Below, piece by piece: positions 12,453-24,406 of a stretch of 64,000 nt of DNA. The notes under the pieces are model-generated. The model did no database searches, had not been told where the DNA came from, and saw only the letters and a program-made list of their open reading frames with translations. Source of the DNA: Platycnemis pennipes (Eukaryota > Arthropoda > Insecta > Odonata > Platycnemididae); NCBI GenBank assembly GCA_933228895.1, contig OW121856.1, forward strand, positions 110,831,027 through 110,895,026, given 5' to 3'. How positions within the stretch are numbered: position 1 is the stretch's first letter; every line of letters begins with the position of its first letter. A program made the position numbers and the translations under genes.

Positions 12453-12699
12453 TTCGTGTTATTAATTCTATAGGTACGCTCTATCGAATTATTCCTCCTC
12501 CAAAAATTGATAGATTTTGAATTGATAGATAGAAGAATTGATACACACTTTTTAAGGTTAAGTTCTAACTGCCATTTGTCGCACCACTCTTGAATTGCAT
12601 CTAAATCCTTGCCAAAGGACATAAGACTAAATTCAGACAAGGATATAATGGTGTGAGGATCATGTTGGCGGGAGAATCACTAAATCAAATTGGGAGAAT

Positions 12700-13300
12700 T
12701 TGACTGCTTAGAAATGAAAATAACATCTGAAGGAAGGAGATCAGAAGAAATGCAGCATGGAATACTAAGAGGAGAGAGATTGCTTTCAGCAATAAAAGAT
12801 AATTATTTACTTCCGACCCCGTCAATACATCGCTGAAGAAAAAGATGGTGAAGACCTTTGAGTGGAGTGTTTTGCAGTGAGAGATAAACTCTGGGTCAAG
12901 CGACGAGAAGGAAAAGACTAGAGTGATGTGGTGCTAGAGAAAGATGAGTGAAGTAAAAGCTGGACAGAGCGAGTGACGAATAAAGAAGCATCAAGAAAGG
13001 CGAAAGGAGAGCGAAGAGAGCTGAGGAGAACATTAAGAAGGAGACGGAACGAATGAATACGTCATATACCGCGGGATGAGGGATTGGTGAAGGTGATGTT
13101 AGACGGCGAAACATATACTTGCGGAGATGAAGAGCTAGATTGGAAGCAGATAACGGAGGATTCGGACTGTTTTCGGAAATGTGGAGATTGGCAGGGGATG
13201 CAGAGGGAGCTGTCGCCAACCAACCTCGATGGATTGAAAACCGGAAGAAGAGAAATGCCTTCATCACCAATGATAACTTACTGCTATGTAGATACTAACG
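12700..13300 (+). pseudogene. Degenerate RTE-like reverse transcriptase C-terminus
   Basis: On the plus strand, in shifting frames, short runs resemble the end of RTE-type proteins: WTERVTNKEA near 12960, then a basic ELRRTLRRRRNE run, then RHIPRDEGLVKVMLDGE near 13055-13110. The stretch near 13190-13270 reads as VANQPRWIENRKKRNAF in another frame, matching the terminal VANQP-type end of such proteins. Stops and frameshifts break it throughout. It is more diverged than, and of a different family from, the RTE fragments at 19730 and 41419. Confidence 0.4.
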
Positions 13301-13365
13301 ACCTAGTTACACGTGACTCTCATACTATCTTTCCATGAATTGTAGCGCTTCGTTGTACGTAAGAG

Positions 13366-13426
13366 GTGCATGTTTGTGACCTTCACCCCCTGCCACACGC
13401 CCTCGAGGTAGCTCTCAGATGTACAC
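13366..13426 (+). repeat. CR1-like 3'-end fragment
   Basis: A plus-strand TTCACCCCCTGCCACACGCC followed by a degenerate tail is the family's 3' end, here only about 60 bp long. Confidence 0.55.
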
Positions 13427-14734
13427 TATCCCTAGTATCAGCAAGCGACACACAATCAGATGGAATGCTTTAAAACTACGGCGTCATACATTCCAGTGCC
13501 CACTCCTTCCTCCGATCGAAAATCCGTCATCTCGAATATATCAACTGTCTCTCTGCGACGACAACTCGCAGTCTCATGTACTCTCAACGACCTGCGGCAC
13601 ATAAGGTGTCCCAACAGGAGATATATGGTGCACGCTTTGTCCTCAAAGTAATTGCAGGTACTCTCGAAAACCCGAAACGAAAAATGCACAAACCTGCAAC
13701 GATTTCAATTTCATTGCATAGTGAGCGGCCAAATCAGTTATCCTAATCATAGCGACGATAATCGCTCGTAATATATCCCGAGGGTTTTGGAGATGACCTC
13801 TAGAAACTTGGAAAAGAAAGTTGGACATGAAACGCACGAACATCAAAGAAGAGATAGCGGAAAGCGAGAGTGCCAGAGGCTGTGAATAAAAGACCACGAA
13901 AAGTGGGGAAATGAATTTTTCCAGAAATTCACAAAGAAAACGGAATCAGCAAGCATACATAGGTTAATACTTCAAAGGCCACTGGAGCACCTTGGAGTGG
14001 AAGTCTCTTCATAGAATACTCCTTCAAGACATCCACGGAAACTCGAAATTCAGCACAGAGGGAATAGTAAATAAGTAGGGCTTATCTGCATTTTGATGTG
14101 CACTTAAAATACGTTTCCAGCAATTAAATGTTTCCATTTCAATCACCTCCTCCTCAACATTCCTTAATAGCCACGCAATAACTGCGCAAAAGTTGTGCCC
14201 CAAAGAACACTCTTTTTAGCATTCACGGCTTCACAATTTTTTCGCATTGTTAATAATGTTGGCATTTCTGACAGCAAACTTGCATTGACCTTAATGTCAA
14301 GTATTAACCTTTAGATTCTACGACGTGATTGGCTGCAGTATGTATTTCGATCCCTAATGTCTCTCCTTCCTTGGCATCGCCAACTTAGCTCCTTGAGGGG
14401 AAATAGCAAACATCGCTGGCCCGGTTCCTTCGCGACTTTGATCCACACCCAAAGACAACATCTTCAAGTTCCCTGATCCCAAGGTTGAATCGAATGCGAG
14501 TGGATCGAAGGCTCCAGCGAGGCGTGGAGCGAATATCCAGGGGAAGAATACAGGAGCGAAGACTGGAAACATCTGACGGCGGAAGCGCGGAGAATGGAGT
14601 TTAATGCTTCGGGAATCAATGGAAGGAAACGGGAAGGGAAATGGAATTCTCACGGAGCGAACGACGGAAAGGAGGAGAGAGAAATGGAAAGACGATCGAA
14701 GAGAAGCAGAAGAAGAGATTCCGAGCGTGAGACA
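13427..14734. other. Unassigned stretch
   Basis: Nothing recognisable. Reading frames on both strands up to about 99 codons match no family known to me. Confidence 0.35.
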
Positions 14735-14914
14735 CAGGGCAATGCGATTCTACGATATACCGTCCGCGATATTCGATACGTAAAACGGCATTTAACGCGA
14801 TATTACGATATGCCGAGATCCCGATACTTCCAATGTATGTACATACATAGCGAAGCCGATATATCGAGTTGAAATCGTAGTGCGATATCCAAAACAGCGC
14901 ATCGAACAACCCTA
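14735..14914. mobile_element. GATATC-rich MITE, copy 1
   Basis: About 180 bp bounded by imperfect inverted ends: CAGGGCAATGCGATTC on the left, and the complement TTAGGGTTGTTCGATG on the right. The interior is dense in GATA, CGATA and GATATC words, as at 20619-20838 and 57126-57384. The CAGGG/TAGGG start resembles hAT-type termini, but I see no clean 8-bp target duplication. It has no coding capacity. Confidence 0.5.
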
Positions 14915-16079
14915 AAGACAGGTCAACTAACGAACGGGTGCAGTTGGATGGCAACATGTCGGTGGACAAGAAAGAGGAAGTTGACTGCTGCAAGGCGCTA
15001 CGGTTTGAAGAAGCTGGAGAAGCAAGGTCACGAAAAAGTCATTCGTGACTTACCGCACGGTCGAGTCTCCATGAAGTGAAAAGTAAAGAAAATGGACGTC
15101 AAGAACAAAATTAGAACGAACACCACCGGAACACCGGTCGGGAAATGGCTTTGGGAGCATTCCATCCACACGTACGAAACGAATAGAAAAGGAAATAGTG
15201 CAGGAGGACACTGGATGCTGTTGAAGCCGACAAGTGAGGAAGAGGGAAATCGATAAGAACAGGGCAATGATATCTGCATGAATGAGAAACGGAGAGGTGT
15301 CAAATCACATTAATGGTGGACACGTAAGCGATCCACTTGGGCGTGGAACGGAGGGAAGAAACAGCCGAAGAATTGCCTGAGAGTAAGGCGACGAATCTCG
15401 GATGGACAGCAAAGACGCAAGAGGAAGAGAGAGGGGGGATGTCAAACACTCATCCCCGACGTTGAAGAAAGCAAAACCGGAAATGAAATGGAACGCCGGG
15501 AGTTCGTCGCTTCGCGGAAGGAATGATTCGGATTCTCAACGAAGAAGGGAATTCAGGTAGTTTCCTCAAGCATAACAAAATTCATTGATTCCGTTTTGGG
15601 CTTCCGTAAATATATTCATTAAACACGGATTATTTGGTTTTTATGTGTTCCCAGGATACAGAAAATTAGAGGTTAGATTAAAGTTCAGTTGAGAAGGCCC
15701 AGAAGTGGCGGGACCGCGGCAGCCATGTTGCTGACGTCATAGTTTACATCCTTAGGAAGAGGGAATTTTCTCCGCTTCAACTTACAATTGTATTTTCACC
15801 ACGTAACTGTCACTGATCTCTGGCCAAAATATATTAATAATCGTCTAAGAAAATTCTTGAAACTCGGGAAGACTCTTACGCTGAACATGGAGTGTATTAT
15901 GCAATACTGGTTTTCTAACCTCTGTAATATAGGTACTCCTCCACCGATATTTTTTTATCGACTATCGATCTTACGCCAATTTCCTTTCTCTTTTTTATGC
16001 TCCTTACTCACAAACACATGCTTGATTTTCTTACTCGTTTGTTAGTTTCGTTTCCATCACTACGCCCGTAGCATATCAC
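14915..16079. other. Unassigned stretch
   Basis: No recognisable feature. The purine-rich plus strand near 14910-15540 leaves open frames without known similarity. Confidence 0.35.
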
Positions 16080-16145
16080 CTTGACGACGGTCGCATCAGG
16101 CCCAACGTTTTCAGCTACCACAAAGGCAGCCTGTTTTTTTTGCCG
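16080..16145 (+). mobile_element. Possible Penelope-like tail fragment
   Basis: The segment GACGACGGTCGCATC followed by CCAACGTTTTCAGC and a T-run loosely follows the order of the Penelope-type tails elsewhere in the window. Short and weak. Confidence 0.22.
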
Positions 16146-16332
16146 TGAAAGTTCGTACCGTGAGCACTAAAATGAATACTTGTAGTTAATTCAATAAACT
16201 AGTGAATAATTATGATTTCGTGCATAAATAATATAAATAAATTCACTTTTATAAAATTAAACATAAATATGAAATTATATCTTTACACGGAATCCACCGT
16301 CTGAAGCACAGTCACGTGTAGATGTCTAACAC

Positions 16333-17118
16333 TTACATCTAGATAATACCCTGCAAGCCACCATTAAGGTGTGTGGCAGGGGGTGAATTCTCACCAAACA
16401 TACACTACACATCATACAACAAAGGATTAGTATTTATATACTGTTCTAAACTTCACTATTTAAAAAAAGATAAAAATAGCAAAGCAAAATGCAAAAACGT
16501 GCTGTTAGAAGGGTTAGCTTCAAGTCCTTATACCAAAATACAGCTACCAATGTTATCCATTGCTACACTCGTATTGGATATATTTACCGTTATTCATATC
16601 CCTAATTGGTTATCAATACTTCACAATTTAAAATAATGATAGAAGTAGCAAAGCAAGCATGCCATACAATGCTGTTAGTTGGGCTAGCTTCAAGTCCTCT
16701 TACCAACATGCCTTACCATGCCTTACCTACGCTATGGATTGATTCACTCGCAGTAGACACATTTACCGCTATTCATATTGTACGAGGAAAAAAGGACATT
16801 TTGAAAATGTCAGTTCGGCAATCAATTTCTCTAATTTTGTTATTATGGTCCAGTGTACCATAGTAAGTTGGGGTTCGCAAAATATTTTTAACGTCATCAC
16901 TGAAAATATGGTCCCGAAATTTGTTCAAGAAATTAAGTCTAAATTTCAATTTGCGATCTGACAATGATTTCCAATTTAATTGATTTAATAGACTGGTTAC
17001 GCTAAAGTAGTTATCGTACCGTCCCTTTAAAAATCTTGCCGATCTTCGCTGCACACGTTAAAGTTCATTATTTAGACCGATTTCGTAGGGATCCCATACA
17101 CTGGCAGCATATTCCAAT
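16333..17118 (-). pseudogene. CR1-like retrotransposon, subfamily A, with duplicated 3' UTR segment
   Basis: The minus-strand frame 17054-16773 encodes VQRRSARFLKGRYDNYFSVT-like, SDRKLKFRLN and IREIDC runs, the C-terminal part of the family protein. Upstream codons for the WDPYEIG run extend to about 17110. The 3' untranslated region (16333-16772) contains a segment of about 150 bp present twice (near 16500-16600 and 16660-16770). The tail TTACATCTAGATAATACCC is at 16333. 5'-truncated; no catalytic core. Confidence 0.75.
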
Positions 17119-18203
17119 TCCTAACCTATGGGAGCAATAGATCCAATCACGTTTGTTGTAGCGACAGAGATAGAAAAAGGGATTTCAAGGAGCGCTGTGT
17201 GGAGGGAGGAGGAGCAAAAAAAAGGGAGTAAAAGGGTACATGCTTGGTAATGTACATTTATTAATGTTCTGGGACATTCTCTCCCCTAGATCATTTTCAG
17301 AATATCGGGAAACTATAATTTATCGTCTTGCTATTCACAGTAATTTAACAATAGGGTTGATGCTTAATCGTTTTAACAATATGAGTAAGCACCAGCTGTG
17401 GACAATAAAAAAATATTTTAATAATTATGTAAAACATAAATTAGGTTTGGTGAGATATAAAACTTGAAAATATCCAAATAAAATTGCATATGCAATGTAT
17501 TTTACATAAGTTTAAATTACATTGGATACGTAATACAAAATGTACACATATATAATGTGATATAAAATGTAGATAAAGAGTATGGCAGCTGTAACAGCAG
17601 TGTGTGTAGGCGCATGGCGAAACAGAGCGTGCCCCAAGTCCCTTTTCTGCCCGATTCATTAACAGCCTTCGGCGAGTGAGAGACCCCTTACGATGATGCA
17701 TGGAGCACCACTTCTAGGGGCTCTCATTGAGGGGATGCCAGGGGCGGGGGGAGTGCCCGGCACGTGACCATTGTTGCGGCAGCGAGGGGCCAATCCCTCC
17801 ATTCGAACCTCGGAGGGCCCTTCGGAAAGGGCGGCGGCCGACACCAGAGGCGCTGCTTGCAATGACAAAAGAGGAGCGGGAGGCGCCCGTATTTCCCCTC
17901 GGTCGGGAGTCCACGCCAATTCACCACTGCTGCTGCTCTACAGATGCAATTTCCCAAGCAATATAATATAGTTTCGCAGCCTGCATCTAAATACCCATGG
18001 CGGTAATCTACTAACGATTTAGGAGCCATCACCATTTCAATGGAAATCAGAACGACTCCATCTCGAATATGAATCAAAGCTTCATTTAAATATAGTTCTC
18101 CTGACATTCCCATTAATAGGTATTTTTTCCAGTTTTACTCTTCTTCGCAATTGAATTAATTTTACCAAGTCCTTATACCACAACGTCTCCACGATTTCGA
18201 GGG
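17119..18203. other. Unassigned stretch
   Basis: No recognisable feature. AT-rich to about 17580, then GC-rich to 17960 with overlapping frames on both strands that match nothing known. Confidence 0.35.
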
Positions 18204-18428
18204 TACATCCACATCTACGCGATACTCTGCAAGCCACCGAGAGGGTGTGTGGCAGGGGGTGAAGACCACCACGCATGCACTATAAACATGCAAACATGCT
18301 ACTATTAAGTCTCAGGCAACTAGATTGTTATTATCTACATAGTAATAAGGGATTGGTTGTTACTACATGCATCATGCACTACAGACTACTAAAATATTTC
18401 CCCTACCTATCCCTTTGCAATGCTGCAT
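18204..18428 (-). repeat. CR1-like subfamily B, 3' UTR only
   Basis: Minus-strand copy of the B-type 3' untranslated region. It matches 43869-44100 almost throughout and ends in the TACATCCACATCTACGC tail at 18204. Truncated before the coding part. Confidence 0.75.
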
Positions 18429-19729
18429 GTTCAAGGTCTATAAGTTCGTACAAAATCCAAGATATGGTCCTTATAGCATCAAAACAAGTTTCTTTTACTT
18501 AAGTGTCATCTCTAAATAGATTGCTCTTAAATGTCCAGCCATAATCATCGGGATGTTTACTGTTTAAATTCGATTGAAGAACTCTTATTTTTGGAAAACA
18601 TTGGAAAATATGAGTTTCGTGACGGTATTAGAGAATTCCATTTCGTAGTTAATTACGTTGTGCAGACGGCACACAATTCTAGGCTTTCTAAACAAAGACT
18701 AAAGGGACATAGACAACAGACTGAAGACTCCTGATTTAGGAATAGGCTTGAATGGAGAAGATCAGCCGGTATAAAGCACCACCAATGTTGGCACGATACC
18801 TGTGATATTAATGAGGAATCAAAAAGGCAGTCCTCGCGACATCCGTACGACACAAAAATAGGGATCCCCTTGCACTGTGCTTTCCTTAGGATGAAGGCTG
18901 GTAAGATGAAGCCATAAAAGTTCATTAGTTGCAGCACCATAAGGGTGGTGTATGCCTCGGGTGAAATGCTTTCGGATTTTCGTCACTTCGTCTGCTGGCA
19001 TGGCGATAGCAAGGTCCTACGACTCTCAATACTCGACGCAATAGAGAAGACGCCACTTTCTTATGTAGAAATGTGACAAGACGGAGTTGGAGGTCAGTCC
19101 AAGCAAGACGGTGCTGCCATCGCGACAGTGCGCCTAAACAGTAAACACGTTTTACGCCCAACATGATTCCTGCTTATCTACACAACGCCAATGCTTAAAA
19201 GCGCGTTATTTCAAAGAGAAGGGATTATTCTAGGTCATGTACGTTTTTATGGCTTCATATCATATCCAAGGACTGCTTCTCCAAATTTGCGTGATTTCAG
19301 AACATGTTTTCTCTAATTTCATTCGTTTTTCCCGCCGACGTACTATGCATCAAGCGTCAGTGGAAACTTTTGCGACATAGAGGCCTCGTTCTAGCATCAA
19401 ACGGCTTCTATTGGAACTTTTTACTTTAGTACCATCAAACGTAGCGATGTGAAATCGGAAAGCTTGGAAACGCAACGAGTAACCCGGCTAACTACATATA
19501 GTCTAGCGAAGGTATTTTTCGCTGTTTTTTTTCCGACCGGATAAAGAATTTGATCTCAGCCAACAAGCATTTTAACGGAGGCGCACGCTAGCTTTACGCA
19601 ACCGCTTTGGGACATGAGTTTTCGCACCAATCGTTTTAGGAATCACTGTCCCTTGGGTACGATAAACTCATGTCCGCCTCAGAATCACTAGGCTACACGC
19701 GAATTCGAGTTACGCTATCCGAGTGACCA
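18429..19729. other. Unassigned stretch with one hairpin
   Basis: No gene recognised. A GGACATGAGTTT segment near 19608 is repeated in inverted form (AAACTCATGTCC) near 19664, making a possible hairpin of about 70 bp of unknown meaning. Confidence 0.35.
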
Positions 19730-20256
19730 ACGATGGACGAAGCAAGAAAGAAATAGTAGAATAGCCCAGGCAAAGAGGGCATTCTATCAAAAAAAGAATC
19801 TAATTACAGCTGGAAATACAAGCGTAGAAGTAAGGAAACAGTTCATCAGAACATACATCTGGAGCATGTTTCCTTACGGCAGTGAGGCATGGACGATGAC
19901 AGCAGCGGAGAAAAAAGGGTAGAAGCATTCGAAATGTGGTGCTACAGAAGAATGATGAAGATAAAATCGATCGACCGATTAAGTATCGAGGAAGTGCTAA
20001 AAGGAGTGGGAGAAAAGAGAAGTCTGCTGAAAAGTATGAAAAGAAGTTAATGGGCCACATCTTGAGACATCTGAAGACAATCGTCAAGGAAAAAGTGAAC
20101 GGAGAGAATGGAAAAGGCAGGCCTCGTATGAGATACATAGAACAGGTCGTAAAGGACGTGAAAGAGAGGAACTACGTTAATATGAAGAGGTTGGCCGATA
20201 GAAGAATCGAGTGGAGGGCTGCGTCAAACCAATCCATTAGGATTGTTGACCCGTGA
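19730..20256 (+). pseudogene. RTE-type retrotransposon, C-terminal fragment
   Basis: Plus-strand frames encode QAKRAFYQKKNLITAGNTSV and VRKQFIRTYIWSMF, then SEAWTMTAAE. After a stop/frameshift near 19918 comes the WCYRRMMKIK-type region in a shifted frame. The frame 19936-20256 then gives GHILRHLKTIV, GKGRPRMRYIEQ and RLADRRIEWRAASNQS. This is the post-catalytic end of RTE-type proteins. The catalytic core and endonuclease are absent. The same region, on the other strand and from another copy, is at 41419-42165. Confidence 0.75.
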
Positions 20257-20618
20257 TGATGATGGTGACACGCGAACACGCTAAATGTGAACAAAGTGAG
20301 GCTAGCAATGATTTCGACGAGCGAATGTATTTCCGGAACGTGTTCGCCATCCGAGGCATCACTGTGATTTTCGCCGTGACTCCGCTAACCGTTTGGGTGT
20401 CAACGCCGCGTCGCCAATAGCGACTCCACGCTGCGTTTAAGTGGACTCCGGCGGAGCAAAGAGCACGAGCGTGAAGGAGTGCACTTCCGCTCCCAGGAAG
20501 AGGCGAGTCACGCTTCTCTGGCAGCACGCACGCATCGATACGTATCGACCCTATCGCTGCGAAAGCGTCCGCGCCCACGTCACGCAAGGCGGATCGGGAT
20601 TGGGGAGATCGTGACACC
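20257..20618. other. Unassigned stretch
   Basis: Begins with a short TGATGATGATGG run just after the RTE stop codon, the kind of short 3' repeat with which RTE elements can end. The rest shows nothing recognisable. Confidence 0.35.
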
Positions 20619-20838
20619 TAGGCTGTGCGATACCAAGATGTATCGTCTACGATACTCGATTTGAACTTGATGTCGGGAGTCGATATTTCTAAACGCGATA
20701 TCACGATATGTCGATATCCCATTATGTCCATATTTCGATATTTCCTATTTATATCGCGAAACCGATATATCGGCGAATCCGCGATATCAGAATGATATCG
20801 TCGTGCGATATTCAGAACAGCGAATCGCAGAGCCCTAA
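20619..20838. mobile_element. GATATC-rich MITE, copy 2
   Basis: About 220 bp with inverted ends TAGGCTGTGCGATA on the left and the complement TTAGGGCTCTGCGATT on the right. The interior is crowded with CGATA and GATATC words. It shares the right-hand CAGAACAGCG/AATCGCA block with copies at 14735-14914 and 57126-57384. Non-coding. Confidence 0.55.
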
Positions 20839-20962
20839 TTACAGGTGGCGAAATGCGGCCACGGATGGCGGAAGAAGCAATGCATGCGCATAGCGACTGC
20901 GCGTGAACAAATGACGAGCAAACAAATGACGTCGACAGAGAAAGACGAGAGCGTATGCTACG

Positions 20963-21018
20963 CATCTACATCTACATAATACCCTGCAAGCCACCACAAG
21001 GGTGTGTGGCAGGGGGGT
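20963..21018 (-). repeat. CR1-like 3'-terminal fragment (A-type)
   Basis: Only the last 55 bp or so of the family: ATCTACATCTACATAATACC, the TGCAAGCCACCACAAGG segment and GTGTGTGGCAGG. An extreme 5' truncation. Confidence 0.7.
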
Positions 21019-21289
21019 GTGGCCTCATCTACGCAGTGTTATTTCGTGACCTTTTTCTGAAATTACTTATTTATAATCCAAAAGTTGCAGACCCTTCTTT
21101 ATGTGAAACCATTATGCATCTCCGATCCTCTCTCCGACAACAATCTCCCCTCCCTTCTCTTTTTATCAACAATCTTTAAAAGAAACAAACATTCAACAAT
21201 TTCTTTTGAACCATTGAGAAAATTATTTGTACCATGAAAAAGCGAAACAACCATCAGCATAATAAAGTACAACTGATAATAACGAATAT

Positions 21290-21341
21290 TACATCTACAT
21301 AATACCCTGCAAACCACCATGAAGGTGTGTGGCATGGGGAA
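21290..21341 (-). repeat. CR1-like 3'-terminal fragment (A-type), second
   Basis: TACATCTACATAATACCC followed by TGCAAACCACC and GGTGTGTGGCATGGGG. Only about 50 bp, 270 bp from a similar stub. Confidence 0.7.
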
Positions 21342-22494
21342 AATATTTTTTTTTAATCATAGCTTTTCATTTAGGGTCTGGCAGAAACATTACGTGAGCG
21401 GCGTGATTGAAGCTGTTCAACTGGTTAACGCCACTCAACAAATGCCAATCAGTTATGAGCAGTAGTCACGACGACGTTTATTTTCATTTCTATGTTAACT
21501 GAACGAAACATTAGAAGTACATGCAGCACAAACCAACGATGACAAAGGGACCTAAGGAATTACGTCTCTTCGCGATAGTGAAATATTCATACAGGTACGA
21601 CGTAGTGCTATCAGATCGTTGGCTGATCTCGAAAATGTTGGGGTTTGGGAAAAAGTTGGCGTACGTGGAAAAGTACTTGTATCGAAAGTTATGAAAAGCA
21701 TTAGCAATACCCGAATATGATGTCCAATTAAATTTGCGACCGGAAAGTCGGAACAGAATGTTGTCGATGAGTGAGTGTAAATGGATTGACTGATGATGTG
21801 AAAGGATTTAAGCAGCAGTTGGGAAAGAAGGAATGGAAAGAGAAACACATGGAGCGCCACACTATTCACGAATTGGAAAGAGAAAATTTGCGGTGTGATA
21901 CGCAAGCAACGTGATTGGTGCAACGGCCGGGGTTCGAAGTCGGGACCACCACGGAAAGGGCGATACCCATTCCAAACGCTGGCCCGAAAATACCATTCCG
22001 CAAACAACGCCGAAAACACATTTTGAAAGTTTGCCCAAGCCACTTTTTTCCCACCGCTCATTCACAGTCCTCGCGTCGATTTGTAGGAAGAAATTCTCTT
22101 TTCTCCACTGTCGCCGTGTTCCCATCGCATCCAAATTCCTTCACGGAGCTCGTTTCATTCGCTCGGGCAGGACATTCATTACACCTCTCCATTGGCTCCT
22201 CGAAATCGATTTCCACTGAATAAATACTTAGTTGTTGTTCAGATATACGCCGATAAAAAAACTATTTAAGTCAATTACAAGCTCCGTTTTCGTCTCTTGG
22301 TCGGCATCTGTGTGTGTGAGTGTGAGAGGAGGAGGCGTCGTCGCGATGGCAACGAGCGAAGGGCGAATATTATTGACGGTGGGAGGGGCGGGCATCTATC
22401 GGAAAAAATACGAATCAATGCATCGGAGCATCTGGTCCCATTAAATCACATTCCGATGCGACTTTGTCGTCGCTCTCCAGAACACGTATTCCCA

Positions 22495-22514
22495 GGGGGG
22501 GGGGGGGGGGGGGG
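22495..22514. repeat. Poly-G tract of 20
   Basis: Twenty consecutive G residues. Such a run can form G-quadruplex structure and is also prone to length error in assemblies. Confidence 0.8.
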
Positions 22515-23833
22515 ACCACCGCCGGAACTGCTAAGCGGAAACACTCACTTCGATCTATCGAATACTACTTGGCACTCGAAGCACAGAAGAGATTTCCTCT
22601 CTGAAGACCCGCCGACCGCCACCGGTTCTCTCGATTGGAAAAGGTGAGTGCTCTAAGGAAGAAGTACATTATATAAATAAGAAGGAGTGTTCGACTGAAA
22701 GGGAGCCTCGAGAAATGAGGGAACAGCAGACCATTTTCCGAACAAGTTTTTCTATCGAAGATTGGATATCGCTTCGGGGGATAACGGTTTATCGAGGATC
22801 GATGAAGCTCAGCGAATTCACTCCTAGGAGCCATTCCACGTGGAATCGCGCCTCTTCCTGCGAGAAGGAGAAACCCGACACGGACAAGACTGATGACAGG
22901 AGCCCATGAAGACAACGACCTAAAGAAATTAGACACAATGATGCAGAGGTAACTGTGCTTCAAGGCGCTGCCAGAGATGTCGCATCATATCACATGAGAT
23001 CTTAAGGAGATCCCACCGTAACTCCGCGATTCAGAATCCCGTAAAAGAGCTATTTGTTATTCAATGAATAAATACAGATCCAGAAAAACACCTTTATTGA
23101 AAATCATCTATAAGGTGATAACGCATGCACAATAATTGTATGAGTATGCTATTATGTAGCGCGTTGTAGTTGAATTCTATTTTTTACGAGCTCTTTTAAC
23201 TCATTATGACTTCGAAACATGTCTGACGTGTTGTTGCCACGTTTAATTTATAAAGTGAGAATACATGCTCAATCCCACTAATACGTATTCTGAAATAGGT
23301 TAAATATTTTATTACTTAGTTTTGAACTATTCCCTTGCAAATACGGCGTTTTGTTCTGAATGATATTAATATTGATATTATTGAAAACTGTTTGGCAACA
23401 ATGACACTGCTACCATTTGTAATGTCAATAACCAATGAAATATTTAAATTACATAAAAAAATATAAGAAGGACCTTGGTAAGGTATATTCCTAAGTTAAG
23501 TTAGTAAATAAGTTTGTAAGCACGTTCCATAACAAGTACTGTTGTCAATGATAACAACATACTGTAGCGCCACTTTCAGGTAACGAAGGGTTTTCTGCTT
23601 TTTTCGAGCAAACATTTATTAATATCAATTAAACAAGTGCGGTAAGGCGATCACTATTTACAATGCTAAATTCTACATAAAATGGCGCATCTTACATTAG
23701 TTTTTCGTCAAACCGACAATTCTCTTTACATTATTAATCTGCAAATTTTACTGCAAGAGCCATGCTCTGCCGTATAACCGCGTATAACCACCACCTGATT
23801 TTCAACGTCTTTTGTCTTCAAATATATACAAAT

Positions 23834-23877
23834 AAAATAATGAGGCCTTTCCATAGAAGGGCCTCGTTATTTTATTG
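23834..23877. repeat. Short imperfect hairpin
   Basis: AAAATAATGAGGCC and GGGCCTCGTTATTTTA are near-complementary arms around an 11-nt loop. No function is evident. Confidence 0.5.
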
Positions 23878-24103
23878 CCAATCGACAGAAGGGCCAAAAT
23901 ATCGCAATGACTTTATATTTGATATCGATACAAAGGATTCCACTGCGATATCAAAACGCAGTACTAATACGCCTGACAGGAATTTCTCCCTCACCGCCAC
24001 GTGCGTCGTCAGCGAAGCTCGTGAGTGTGCGATTAGCGTCAGTCGGTCTTCGAGGCCCGATTGATACGCGTTGCTTGGAGACCGGAGTCACCAGGGAGGA
24101 GGG

Positions 24104-24406
24104 CTGTGTTTGAAACCGTCGGGATTATCTCGAACAGGTAACCAAGGAGTCACGTGGTATAAACACAAATGCTTCGCAAATTTGGTGTGCTAAAACCACT
24201 GATTGCAACCACATTCTTTGTTTACACTTGTGTTATATCTCAACTGGGGGTCTCTTTAGCTGGAACAGATGATAAAAACTAAAGTGAAAACAATTAATGA
24301 TGTTGTAAAGAGCGATTCAGACACATTAAATTCTGAAACCACTCGTGTTAATGTCACGTGCTCCTTGGTTACCTAATGGAGATAATCAAGACGGTTTCTA
24401 ACACAA
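24104..24406. mobile_element. Small terminal-inverted-repeat element (MITE)
   Basis: Inverted arms of about 50 bp. The left arm (24106-24160) contains GTGTTTGAAACCGTC, GATTATCTC and GGTAACCAAGGAG then CACGTG. The right arm (24350-24405) is its complement in the same order with a few differences. The roughly 190 bp between the arms is non-coding. No target duplication is clear, so the superfamily is undecided. Confidence 0.6.

Larger units (their letters stand above)
11127..12650 (-). pseudogene. CR1/L2/Jockey-group retrotransposon, subfamily B, split by an insertion
   Basis: Minus-strand copy. The frame 12640-12446 encodes the end of the reverse transcriptase domain (AIQEWCDKWQLELNLKKC). The frame 11906-11346 encodes the thumb and C-terminal part (VETVRYLGVTI, IRELDNVQRRAARFVKRCYD, QELGWESLSERRLRYRLN). 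Both lie on the same element and are separated only by the Penelope-type insertion at 11900-12452. The 3' untranslated region and the tail CTACATCTACACGATACCC end at 11127. The 5' part, with the endonuclease and the catalytic FADD box, is absent. Confidence 0.8.
21342..24103. other. Unassigned stretch
   Basis: No gene recognised. It contains a poly-G tract at 22495-22514, a small hairpin near 23834-23877, an AT-rich part at 22990-23760, and GC-rich overlapping frames at 21862-22650 on both strands without known similarity. Confidence 0.35.
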
